This document shows, one piece after another, positions 16,180 through 24,800 of a stretch of 40,924 nucleotides of DNA (the stretch's first letter is position 1; every line of letters starts with the position of its first letter). The position numbers and the translations under genes are program-made. Below the pieces are notes generated by a model. It did no database searches. It was not told where the DNA came from and saw only the letters and a program-made list of their open reading frames with translations. The DNA is from Gammaproteobacteria bacterium (GTDB lineage: Bacteria; Pseudomonadota; Gammaproteobacteria; CAJXQU01), in NCBI GenBank assembly GCA_026984775.1, contig JALSRM010000060.1, positions 1 to 40,924 on the forward strand, written 5' to 3'.

Positions 16180-17640
16180 TCAAGCACCTCTACGCCAACT
16201 GAAATAACGTTCCAAGAGTTTCAAGAGCCAGTGTGGGGCGTGCGCTCTTTTCCATTCGCCCGCGGCATATTTGTTGGCTTCGGCTAGTGTGGGATAGATG
16301 TGGATCGTGCCGAGGATCCTGTTGACTCCAAGTTTCTGCTTCATGGCGAGAACATATTCTGTGATCAGCTCGCCAGCATGATCGGCCACGATCGTGACTC
16401 CAAGTATCTTGTCTTTGCCCGGCTTTGTCAGAAGTTTGATGAATCCATTGGCTTCTTCATCTGTAATGGCACGATCGAGGTGGCGTAAATCATAGCGTGT
16501 CACTTCATAATCGATCCCTTTCTCTTTGGCCTCCTGTTCATTGAGGCCGACGCGTGCCACCTCTGGATCGGTATAGGTTGCCCATGGAATCACGGAATTA
16601 TCCACCCGAAACTTCTTGAATCCCCCAAACAAGGCATTGACCGTGGCGAACCACGCCATGTGTGATGCGGTATGTGTGAATTGATAAGGACCGGCCACAT
16701 CACCCACGGCAAAGATGTTGGGATAGTTGGTTTGCAGGTAGTGATTGACTTCGATGGTATTGCGCGCAGTGAGCTTGATTCCAAGTTCTTCAAGTCCATA
16801 ACCTTCCACCCGGGCAGTTCGCCCCACCGCTATCAGTAACCGATCGAACTCAATCTTTATCGCATCACCTTGGTGATCACACACGAGAAATTGTTTTTCA
16901 CCTTCGACTACAAAATCCCTTGCGGCATGACTACCACGGACATCAATGCCTTCTGCCCGAAAGCGTTTCTCGATGAAGTCAGAGACTTCAGGATCCTCAC
17001 GCGCCATTATCCGGGGCAGCATCTCAATTTGAGTGACCTGACTACCGAGGCGGGCAAAGGCCTGTGACAGCTCACAGCCAATGGGACCACCACCCAAAAC
17101 GACCAGTTTTTCCGGTTGATCACGTAGGGACCATACACTCTCCGAAGTGAGATAATCAATTTTTTCAATACCAGGGATAGGGGGAATAAAGGGTTGGGCA
17201 CCTGCTGCAATGATGATATTACGCGTCGTCAGCGTCCGGTTATTGACTTCAACAGTATAGGGTGAGGTGATTCTGGCTTCTCCAAGGATGCAATCCACAC
17301 CGAGTTCGGTGTATCGCTCAACGGAGTCGGCAGGTTCAATAGTTTTTATGACGCGCTGGACCCGATCCATGATATCGGCAAAATCAAAATCCACGTCCAC
17401 GGATTTGAAGCCGAACGCCTGTGCCCGTTTTGTCTGATGTAGCCATTTGGCCGACCGCAACAAGGCTTTGGAGGGTACACAACCGGTATTGAGGCAATCA
17501 CCGCCCATTCGGTATTTTTCGATCAGGCTGACCTTGGCATTCAATGTTGTTGCAATTAGCGCGCATACGAGCCCTCCGGCACCGGCACCAATAATAACGA
17601 TATCACGGTCGAATTTTTTTGGTTTTTTATAGTTCTTCAA
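16180..17640 (-). CDS. FAD-dependent pyridine nucleotide-disulfide oxidoreductase (lipoamide dehydrogenase/mercuric reductase-like)
   Basis: A 486-residue flavoenzyme: FAD-binding VIIGAGAGG (15-23), redox disulfide GGDCLNTGCVPSK (C49, C54), NAD-binding VVLGGGPIGCELSQAFARLG, second FAD motif FAVGDVAG and a C-terminal active-site segment HIYPTLAEANKY. There is no extra heavy-metal domain, so it is neither a classical MerA nor obviously part of a 2-oxoacid dehydrogenase complex. The start codon is TTG at 17640, backed by GAGGTG seven bases upstream; no ATG fits. The neighbour upstream on the same strand is a TVP38 membrane protein, and fused forms of these two families are known in other bacteria. 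The actual substrate is unknown. Confidence 0.88.
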   Translation of the reverse strand: MKNYKKPKKFDRDIVIIGAGAGGLVCALIATTLNAKVSLIEKYRMGGDCLNTGCVPSKALLRSAKWLHQTKRAQAFGFKSVDVDFDFADIMDRVQRVIKTIEPADSVERYTELGVDCILGEARITSPYTVEVNNRTLTTRNIIIAAGAQPFIPPIPGIEKIDYLTSESVWSLRDQPEKLVVLGGGPIGCELSQAFARLGSQVTQIEMLPRIMAREDPEVSDFIEKRFRAEGIDVRGSHAARDFVVEGEKQFLVCDHQGDAIKIEFDRLLIAVGRTARVEGYGLEELGIKLTARNTIEVNHYLQTNYPNIFAVGDVAGPYQFTHTASHMAWFATVNALFGGFKKFRVDNSVIPWATYTDPEVARVGLNEQEAKEKGIDYEVTRYDLRHLDRAITDEEANGFIKLLTKPGKDKILGVTIVADHAGELITEYVLAMKQKLGVNRILGTIHIYPTLAEANKYAAGEWKRAHAPHWLLKLLERYFSWRRGA

Positions 17641-17699
17641 GCTTCACCTCTTTGCTTCGTGACTTCCGATTAATTTTGTTAAGAGCTGTACAGAGGGAA

Positions 17700-17734
17700 A
17701 ATTAGCTGGATTAAGGTGCGAATTGCAGCTAATT
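17700..17734. other. Inverted repeat between the TVP38 and oxidoreductase genes
   Basis: AATTAGCTG (17700-17708) and CAGCTAATT (17726-17734) are perfect complements around a 17-base spacer. It may be an operator or an mRNA hairpin between the two minus-strand genes. There is no T-run, so it is not an obvious terminator. Confidence 0.4.
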
Positions 17735-17819
17735 ATGGTTCGTTTAATAATGACTGTACGGAGCAATTGCCGCGCTCCACATGGGAAGCTGGCTGATAGT
17801 GCCTTTATAAACTTTTCAA

Positions 17820-18497
17820 TTAATCAGAGGCTCGTTTATATAAAGCCAATACTTTTTTTACCAACAATGGGAAAACCCCTAAAAGTGCAAAAGATCCGAG
17901 CAGAGCAGGGGACAGTATATCTGACACTGTTTCAATCTTGCCTAATTGTGTTCCTGCATTTACATAAACAATTGTACCTGCCAGCATGCCAATTTGGCTG
18001 ACCCAGTAGAATACAGATGTTTTGATTGGCGTCAGTCCCATTACTAGATTAACAATAAAAAAGGGAAATATGGGGACAAGGCGCAAAGTAAAGAGGTAGA
18101 AGGCCCCTTCTTCTTTTATTCCCTTGTTGATAGGCTCCAGAGCGTCAGAGAATTTTGATTGGATACTGTCTCGCAGCAGGGTACGGGCGATCAAGAAAGC
18201 TAATGTTGCACCAATCGAGGATGCGAATGAAACCAGAAGTGTGCCCATGAACAGTCCAAAAATTGCCCCGCCAGCAAGGGTCAGGATTGCAGCACCGGGG
18301 AGAGATAACGCAGCCATGATTACATAGGCCAAAAAGTAGCTTGCCATTGTGAAAAGCGGTCTTGCTCGATAAAAATCGATAATTTCCTGTTTTTGGGATT
18401 TCAAATTCTCCAAGGTTACTCTCTGATCCAAATTGAAATAAAAAAACAGGGCGACAAAAACAATAGCCAAAATGATAATGATGACTTTTTTCGTCAT
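17820..18497 (-). CDS. TVP38/TMEM64 (SNARE-associated/DedA-like) membrane protein
   Basis: A 225-residue inner-membrane protein with about six hydrophobic segments. The family core is clear: SLPGAAILTLAGGAIFG in the first half and LFTLRLVPIFPFFIVNLVMG in the second, the paired re-entrant motifs of the TVP38/DedA group (lipid scramblase or transporter-like proteins). It ends 179 bases before the oxidoreductase start on the same strand and is probably co-transcribed. The ribosome site before the ATG at 18497 is weak (GGGAAAT). Function in bacteria is poorly known; a lipid or envelope role is inference. Confidence 0.88.
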   Translation of the reverse strand: MTKKVIIIILAIVFVALFFYFNLDQRVTLENLKSQKQEIIDFYRARPLFTMASYFLAYVIMAALSLPGAAILTLAGGAIFGLFMGTLLVSFASSIGATLAFLIARTLLRDSIQSKFSDALEPINKGIKEEGAFYLFTLRLVPIFPFFIVNLVMGLTPIKTSVFYWVSQIGMLAGTIVYVNAGTQLGKIETVSDILSPALLGSFALLGVFPLLVKKVLALYKRASD

Positions 18498-18963
18498 TTT
18501 TTTATTTCCCGTCTAGTGTCCAGTCAGAAGATGGAGTTGTATTCATAATTAAATAAAAGGTATTTCGCTTATGCTGCTTGCTAAACTTACCACTACCAGT
18601 AACAGCAGCATTTTCGAAATCTGCTCGACTACCTGACACCCTTACATGATTTTTGTCAAGAGACAATCCCTTGGGTCTCTTGAGGATAGGGATGTCCATC
18701 TTTTTAAACAGAAACAGGCGTGGAAAGATGCTGGCATGGGCGAAGATCTCGTCGTCTTACTTCAGGTAGGTATGGGCGGTGAGTTGATCGGATTGTTGAA
18801 ACTGATATCTGTAAATCTGCAATTGTTATGTATTGATTTGTTCATGAGATCAAATTAATCAATAAAGATTCAGTCTCTAAAAGAGAGGCTCCTTGCAGAA
18901 TCTGATTTGATCTTCTTTGTTCTGATCTCTAAGCTGAAGAGAGTCAGGACAATATTATAAATC
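18498..18963. other. 466-base intergenic region before the SLOG-patatin-TIR operon
   Basis: No convincing gene. A 65-residue minus-strand frame (18502-18699) and a 70-residue plus-strand frame (18646-18858) exist, but neither has a recognisable motif or ribosome site; the region could be decayed coding DNA. It holds a small inverted repeat, AAGAGAC (18658-18664) with GTCTCTT (18675-18681), and a larger nested hairpin at 18848-18912. TATTAT lies just upstream of the ATG at 18964, but a ribosome site is hard to see. Confidence 0.4.
18848..18912 (+). promoter_or_regulatory. Nested three-level hairpin in the leader of the SLOG-patatin-TIR operon
   Basis: Three sets of complementary arms are nested: GATCAAAT (18848-18855) with ATTTGATC (18905-18912), AGATTC (18866-18871) with GAATCT (18898-18903), and TCTCT (18874-18878) with AGAGA (18882-18886). 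Together they form a long stem with internal loops, ending 51 bases before the first start codon. It could be a leader RNA structure, a small RNA or a DNA site for a regulator. Confidence 0.45.
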
Positions 18964-19542
18964 ATGAAAAAAACGGGCAAGGTCTTTTTGTTCAGTGGTC
19001 ACATGATCGATGCACCGGATCGGCCCGTGCCCCGTTTTCCTGCAGACAAGGAAAAAATTGCCCGCAAGGCTATTGAAAAGACACTCAAGGAACTTCATGC
19101 TGGGGCAGATGATCTGGCAATCAGCAGTGGTGCTTGCGGTGGTGATTTACTGTTTGCTGAAGCTTGTCTTGATCGTGGTTTATCTTTTGAGATGAGACTT
19201 CCATTTCCTGTTCCGGAGTTTCTAGAACGATCAGTGTTGTTTGCTGATCAGGATTGGGAACAACGGTTTTTTAAGGTCAAGGAGCACCCCAACACTCGTG
19301 TCTACTATATGCAGGATGAACTGGGTGAATTGCCTGTCGATGAAAACCCCTATGAAAAATGCAATCTGTGGATGCTGGAGCGAGCAATTTCTTTCGGAAA
19401 AGAAAGGGTAAATTTTATCTGTTTATGGGATGGAAAGGGAGGGGACGGTCCCGGTGGAACCCGTCACATGATCAGAAGTATTCGGCAACGATCGGGATAT
19501 GTGACTATACTTGATACAAATCAACTCTTCTTTGAGGAATGA
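18964..19542 (+). CDS. SLOG-superfamily predicted nucleotide-binding protein
   Basis: A 192-residue single-domain protein with Rossmann-like, SLOG (LOG/DprA-related) features: FLFSGHMIDAPDR (9-20), the glycine-rich AISSGACGGDLLFAEACL (52-69), LPFPVPEFLERSV (79-91) and LWDGKGGDGPGGTRHM (154-169). SLOG domains bind or process nucleotide ligands; one in ThsA of the Thoeris defence system binds the signal made by a TIR protein. This protein stands free and is followed three bases later by a patatin gene and then a TIR gene. That order suggests it is the sensor of a three-part system, which is inference. The N-terminus begins right at the conserved motif, so the start is probably right although the ribosome site is poor. 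Confidence 0.75.
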   Translation: MKKTGKVFLFSGHMIDAPDRPVPRFPADKEKIARKAIEKTLKELHAGADDLAISSGACGGDLLFAEACLDRGLSFEMRLPFPVPEFLERSVLFADQDWEQRFFKVKEHPNTRVYYMQDELGELPVDENPYEKCNLWMLERAISFGKERVNFICLWDGKGGDGPGGTRHMIRSIRQRSGYVTILDTNQLFFEE

Positions 19543-19545
19543 TGC

Positions 19546-20676
19546 ATGCCTACGCAGGAAAGAATTGCCAATACCGGCAAGAAGAAGATCCTGGCACTCG
19601 ACGGCGGGGGCATTCGTGGCATGATCACTGTTGAGATCCTTGGCGAACTGGAAAATATGCTCCGAAGGGAACTTGACCAAGATGAGGACTTTGTCCTGGC
19701 AGACTATTTTGACTATATTTCCGGCACCAGCACGGGTGCGATCATAGCTGCGGCCTTGTCTCTAGGCTGGCCAGTCGACAAGATCCGTCGGTTTTATGTG
19801 GAAAGTGGCGAAAAAATGTTTGATAAGGCTAACCTGCTGAAACGCTTCAAATATAAATATGAGGATGAAGCACTGCGAGAGATTCTGTTACAGGAGTTTG
19901 GTGAACAAACCACTCTCGGTAGTCCTGAACTCAAGACATTGCTGATGATGGTAATGCGCAACGCCAGTACGGATTCACCTTGGCCGATCAGCAATAATCC
20001 AGAGGCTAGGTTCAATGATCCAGGACGTACCGACTGCAACCTCAACATCCCCTTGTGGCAATTGGTACGGGCAAGTACGGCGGCCCCGGTTTATTTTCCA
20101 CCGGAGAAAGTCTCTGTGGGCGATCAGGATTTTGTCTTCGTCGATGGTGGCATCACCATGTATAACAATCCCTCGTTTCAAACCTTTCTGATGGCCACGC
20201 TTGAGCCCTATAACCTATGCTGGGATACTGGCGAAGACAGAATGTTGATCGTTTCGGTCGGCACAGGTACCAGTCCGGCTGCCAATCTTGATCTGGCTCC
20301 TGGAGATATGAACCTTCTCTATAATGCATCCTCGATACCCTCTGCCTTGATGTGTGCTGCACTCAACGAACAGGATCTTCTCTGTCGCACCTTTGGAAAA
20401 TGTCTGCATGGTGATGAACTGGATCTTGAAGTCGGTGATCTGATCTGCAGCAATGAAAAACCCAACTTCAGGGGACCAGTCAATCCAAGATTGTTCACCT
20501 ACCTGCGGTTCAATGCTGAGCTGACGGAGCAGGGTTTGAGCAAGCTGAATCTGGGCGATTTGAAACCGGAAAAGGTACAGAGGCTTGACTCAGTGGAATA
20601 CATCGATGATTTGCAAGCGATCGGTCATGCAGTAGCTTCAGAAGTCAAGAAAGGATTATTCAGCAATTTTCTATAA
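19546..20676 (+). CDS. Patatin-like phospholipase (CapV-like effector)
   Basis: A 376-residue patatin-fold lipase: DGGGIRG oxyanion motif (19-25), nucleophile elbow GTSTG with S62, and the catalytic aspartate D200 in VDGGITMYNNP. It should hydrolyse acyl chains of phospholipids. There is no signal peptide, so it acts from the cytoplasm. Similar patatins are toxic effectors in CBASS systems, where a cyclic nucleotide activates them; no cyclase is present here. The ATG follows GAGGAA and lies three bases after the SLOG stop, so the two are co-translated. A membrane-damaging effector role is inference from the neighbours; a housekeeping lipase is the alternative. Confidence 0.9.
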   Translation: MPTQERIANTGKKKILALDGGGIRGMITVEILGELENMLRRELDQDEDFVLADYFDYISGTSTGAIIAAALSLGWPVDKIRRFYVESGEKMFDKANLLKRFKYKYEDEALREILLQEFGEQTTLGSPELKTLLMMVMRNASTDSPWPISNNPEARFNDPGRTDCNLNIPLWQLVRASTAAPVYFPPEKVSVGDQDFVFVDGGITMYNNPSFQTFLMATLEPYNLCWDTGEDRMLIVSVGTGTSPAANLDLAPGDMNLLYNASSIPSALMCAALNEQDLLCRTFGKCLHGDELDLEVGDLICSNEKPNFRGPVNPRLFTYLRFNAELTEQGLSKLNLGDLKPEKVQRLDSVEYIDDLQAIGHAVASEVKKGLFSNFL

Positions 20677-20687
20677 AGGCATTTGGC

Positions 20688-21395
20688 ATGAGCAGCATTT
20701 TCATCAGCTACCGTCGTCAGGACAGTGCCGGGTTTACCCGTGCGATGGAACAGGATCTGTCAGCGCGCTATGGGTCTGAAAGTATCTTTCGTGACCTGGA
20801 GGATATTGATGCAGGTGACAATTTTGTCAACAAGATCCAAGAGGCAGTTTCATCGTGCAAGGTTCTAATCGCGGTCATTGGCCCGCACTGGTCAACGATG
20901 ACAAACCGTCAGGGCGAACGACGTCTGGATAATCCAGAAGATTTTGTCAGGGTAGAGATTGAAACAGCATTAAAACGCAGGGTTCCAGTGATACCGGTGA
21001 CTGTCAAAGGTGCACAATGGCCGCCCGCAGAAGCGTTGCCGGAATCACTTCAGCCAATTCTCCAGCGGAAGGCGCATGATTTGAGTGATCGACAAGGACG
21101 TTGGGATTATGACCTTCATCAATTGATGGCACGGCTGGATAGGATTGATGGCATAAAACCGCAACAATCCATTTCAGCAAGAGAGACAGGCTGGCGGAAA
21201 AGTAAAACCATGTCCGGTCCAAAATACCTGCTTGCTCTCGGTATGTTGATCATTGTTATCATCGGTTTGTTTCATTTTTTACCGGAAGAAAGAGCAGAGA
21301 CCGATCAAAGTAGTGCAGGCTCAGGGGCAGGAACGACCGTGAACAAAGAGGCCGGTACCCAATCGGATCCTCACACAGATAAAGAAACAGAATAA
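20688..21395 (+). CDS. TIR-domain protein with transmembrane anchor (probably truncated)
   Basis: A 235-residue protein with an N-terminal TIR domain (1-150: IFISYRRQDSAGFTRAMEQD, IFRDLEDIDAG, VLIAVIGPHW), a basic linker, one transmembrane helix (about 180-198) and an acidic periplasmic tail. E90 in FVRVEIETAL is the likely catalytic glutamate of NADase-type TIR domains. It lies 11 bases after the patatin gene. The tail stops at TAA (21393), but protein-like sequence continues in the same frame (EARSVDAENGKTVATTI) and then in other frames toward a lipocalin-like domain. So the original protein was probably TIR-TM-linker-beta domain and has lost its end. NADase activity is inferred from the family. 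Confidence 0.88.
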   Translation: MSSIFISYRRQDSAGFTRAMEQDLSARYGSESIFRDLEDIDAGDNFVNKIQEAVSSCKVLIAVIGPHWSTMTNRQGERRLDNPEDFVRVEIETALKRRVPVIPVTVKGAQWPPAEALPESLQPILQRKAHDLSDRQGRWDYDLHQLMARLDRIDGIKPQQSISARETGWRKSKTMSGPKYLLALGMLIIVIIGLFHFLPEERAETDQSSAGSGAGTTVNKEAGTQSDPHTDKETE

Positions 21396-21408
21396 GAAGC
21401 CCGCTCGG

Positions 21409-21784
21409 TTGACGCAGAAAATGGCAAGACTGTTGCCACGACCATCTAAAACGATGGATGGACCATCTACCGGTAATTCCTCAATGACCGATCGAACACG
21501 TCGGGAGTTTTATTCAAATCACAGGTTCATCGACATCAGTGGAGTATGGCGTGATCGGCAAGGTGTGATCTATCTTGTGCAGATGACGGATAAAAAAACA
21601 TTTCAAGGTGATTTCTCCCGATGGAATCGGAGAAGGAGAAATCAAGGGAAAGCGTATCAGGGTTAGAATTCCTGGTGTCGGTCAGGGGGAATTTCACCTT
21701 TCCAACCTGGGTAGTTATATCTCCGGAAAGTTCTATGAGAACAATAATGATGAAGGTGAAAATGTCGTTTTGGTGCGGATATGA
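21409..21784 (+). pseudogene. Frame-broken lipocalin-like beta domain downstream of the TIR gene
   Basis: One frame gives NHRFIDISGVWRDRQGVIYL then VQMTDKK, and a second frame, from about 21600, gives SPDGIGEGEIKGKRIRVRI, HLSNLGSYISGKFYENNNDE and a stop at 21782. Joined, they make a single small beta-barrel-like domain of the kind often found at the C-terminus of TIR membrane proteins. The change of frame falls at a run of seven A (about 21593-21600): removing one A joins the frames. The linker between this and the TIR stop is also broken (a stop at 21393 and another frame change), so at least two further lesions are needed. The intact stop lies directly before a perfect terminator, which argues that this frame was once translated. 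Confidence 0.55.
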
Positions 21785-21785
21785 C

Positions 21786-21819
21786 AAAGCCCTGATCGAT
21801 GATCAGGGCTTTGGGTTTT
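21786..21819 (+). terminator. Terminator of the SLOG-patatin-TIR operon
   Basis: AAAGCCCTGATC (21786-21797) pairs perfectly with GATCAGGGCTTT (21801-21812) around a three-base loop, followed by GGGTTTT. It begins one base after the last stop of the broken beta domain and faces the convergent outer-membrane gene. Confidence 0.85.
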
Positions 21820-21835
21820 CAGGAAGGACTTCTCT

Positions 21836-24800
21836 TTAGAATTTACCTACTGCGTTCAGGAACCAGCCATGGGCATCGTAATCCTGATCGGTAAGGTCAT
21901 CTGAGAAGTCGGCAAAGTTATAACCGACACCCAGTTTCATGTACTCGTTGAAATGCCGGTAGAGCGCGGTGACCACGCCAAAGCGACGATCATCGGCGGC
22001 AGTCAAATCCAGCATACGGCCTTCAAGCATGAAATCCCACTGCCGTACCACATGCCAGTCCACACGTCCTATCAGCAGGTGTGCCTCGCTGTCCAGCCAT
22101 TCACCAGAATCACGTCCCAGTCTCAGCTGACCCATGCGATAGGCGTATTTGCCACCAATGGTCCAGCGTTCGTTGAGGTCATAGAGCGCATCTACGGACA
22201 ACACATGGCTGCGCTGTTGGTTTTGGCCTTGGGCCCCGGATGCAGTGAACTGATCGAAAGGTGCCAGATCCATCAAGTAGGTGTATTTGAACAGTGCATT
22301 GAACTTGTCGTTCCTGATCGGCCGCCACCCGAGTCCCAGTATAGCTTCTACGTAATCGCTGTTGAAGCTGGATCCCTGGTTGCTGTCACTGAAGGCAAAA
22401 TCCAGTCGTGCCTGTGCACGCCAGTCCGGGTTGACCTGGTAGCCTAGATTGTTGCGCATCAGCCAGCTGATTCGGTGATCCGTAGTCGATTCGTCATCGC
22501 GATATTCCAGTGCTGTACCGAATTTACTTTTCGTATTCTGGAATCCGGCCGTCAGTGCCACTGCAGTACGGTCGAGGAAGCTGCCATCGTTCTGGGTGAG
22601 GTTGCCGGTTTCGAAATTGAGACCGAAGGTCCAGTTATCCGTCGGTGCGTAATCGAGACCGTAGGCATGGGTCAGACCTGAGGCGGCATCACCATGTTGA
22701 TAGCGGCCCTCACCAAAGAGGCTCAAGGCATCGCTGTAGCGGTAGTTCATGCCGGTCACCAATTGACCGTTGCGGCCACGGAACAGGTTGTCGGTTCGAT
22801 CCGGATCAAGTTCATACCCCAGATAGAGGTTGGAGCGATCTGTGAGCCGGTAGTCGCTGCCCACCTGGGCACCCAGGCCGCCGTTACCACCGGAGAGTTC
22901 TCCGTGCAACTCGAGTCGATCATTGATTTGACGATGACCACCGATGCCATAACGGTTATTGGCCCGCCGACCATCGTCCCGGTTCACCGTTCCCTGAACG
23001 AAGCCATAGAGTGTCCAGTTGTTCTGGCTGTCATAATCGGCTTGCAGAGTCAGGTCGGTGCGGTCGCCCTGTTCCGTATTGGAGTAGGGACCGGTGATGA
23101 GCAGGTTATTGCCCTGTTTATAGCGGTCGTTACGCAGCCCGGCAGCCAGTGACCAGTGGTTACTGATCTGATGCGCAATATCCGCTTCGACGGCCCGGGT
23201 ATCGAGTCCGCCGTGTTCATCCCGGTAATCGAATTTAAGGGTCAGGTCGGTTTTCTCACCCAAGGGTGAGTGCAGACTGCCTCCAAACTGATCGGTATCG
23301 AACTGTGTCAGTTGACCTGGGGCAGAAAAGCCGGCATTGCGCTTCTGTCCATACAGAGTCACGATTCCGTCGTTGTTCATGCCCACATCACTCAGCTTGA
23401 TCGCAGCCTCTGCCCGATAGGCTTCTGCATCGATACCGCTGCTGCGATCCTGGGCAATGTTACCAAAGTCATAGCCGCCGGTGTTGCTCGAGCGTCCACC
23501 CACACCTGGGCCGTCAGTCCTGGCTACCTCCAGCTTGAGGTAGGTCTCGGAAGTCTTGCGCAGAGTGATGTCCACCCCGTGCAGGTCCTGATCCTCTCCC
23601 TGTTGCTGCTGATGACTGGCGGTCAGCCCCAGTTTGAGGTGATCGCCGAACCAGTGACTGATACGACCGCCAAAGGCCATTTCGTCTAGTTCGGAAAGCC
23701 CGGGTGTGTATTCATAGTTCACTACCAGGTAAGCCGGGTGACCGGAAAGCCCGCCGTCTCGGACCAGCAGTTTGTCATCCGCCAGTGAGGAAAGTGGCTT
23801 AGTCAGGAGGATGCGACCCTGAATCGAGTCGATATCGTAATCCTGACCCGGCGCCAGGTGATTGACCGCGAGGACGATACCGGAATCCTTGTCACGGATT
23901 TCGATACGCACCTGCTCTGAACCACGGGTAATGTCCTGGTGTTGCAGATAATAGAGTGATCCACCGGTACCACGAAACTCTTCCCATGCCGCAAGGGTAC
24001 CCGGTTCGGCGGCGAATCCGGTGAGGGTGGTTCGTCGTTCACCCTGGGTGGTGAGGGCTTCACTGTTCCAGAGCAATTGGGCACCATAGAGCCCACGTTC
24101 TACCTGAGCAAAATCGGTGTCCGTGATCTGGGTTTGAAAATTACCCCACATCAGGTGAGATTTCTGGTCTGCGATCTTGGCAAAGAACTTGCCCTGAGTC
24201 GGCGCATCATCGACGAGAGTGCTGTCGTCTCCATAGACCGGATAGTGATCTTCCTCATCCAGCCGCCTGAGCAATGCGCGGGGATCCTTGTGATCCATGT
24301 TGCTGAACAGATCTTCGACCGGTTGCTCAAATGTATCGGCGCTGGTGGTGATGGTGTATCTGCCTCGCCACTTGCCTTTGGCATAGAAGGCAAGGCGCCC
24401 ATCGGCATAAACATCACCGTCTTTGAAATGCTGAGAATCGTTGGTGACGATCGCCGCGGGTCCCGTGGTGTAGTTTTGGCCAAGGGTGAAATCCACAATC
24501 CCCACATAGAACCAGTTGTTCTCTGCAATTTTCAGCTCACGCCAGAACAGCTGCCCATTGCCGGCAGGGTCGAGCACGGCCACCTCGACATTATGAACCC
24601 CCGGAGGCACGATCTGCTGGCCGACGAAGCGTCCATTTTTATCCACTGGCAGCTTGGCTCCCATGAAATAAACCTCATGACCCGCCGGAATGTCACGGCC
24701 ATTGACGGTCAGTGTGCCACCTTGCAGGTTGATGTTATAGACGGCGAGATGATTCTCACCATAACCGGCGAGCAACTCCTGATCCGGCATGGCTTCATCA

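Noticed and set aside
16180-17640. Mercuric reductase (merA)
   Set aside because: No N-terminal heavy-metal domain, no C-terminal vicinal cysteines and no mer genes nearby; only the shared flavoenzyme fold.
18502-18858. Two opposing short frames before the SLOG gene
   Set aside because: Neither has a start signal or recognisable domain; described only as possible decayed DNA.
19546-20676. CBASS operon (CapV with cyclase)
   Set aside because: The patatin resembles CapV, but no CD-NTase, Cap2 or Cap3-like gene is present; neighbours are SLOG and TIR proteins.
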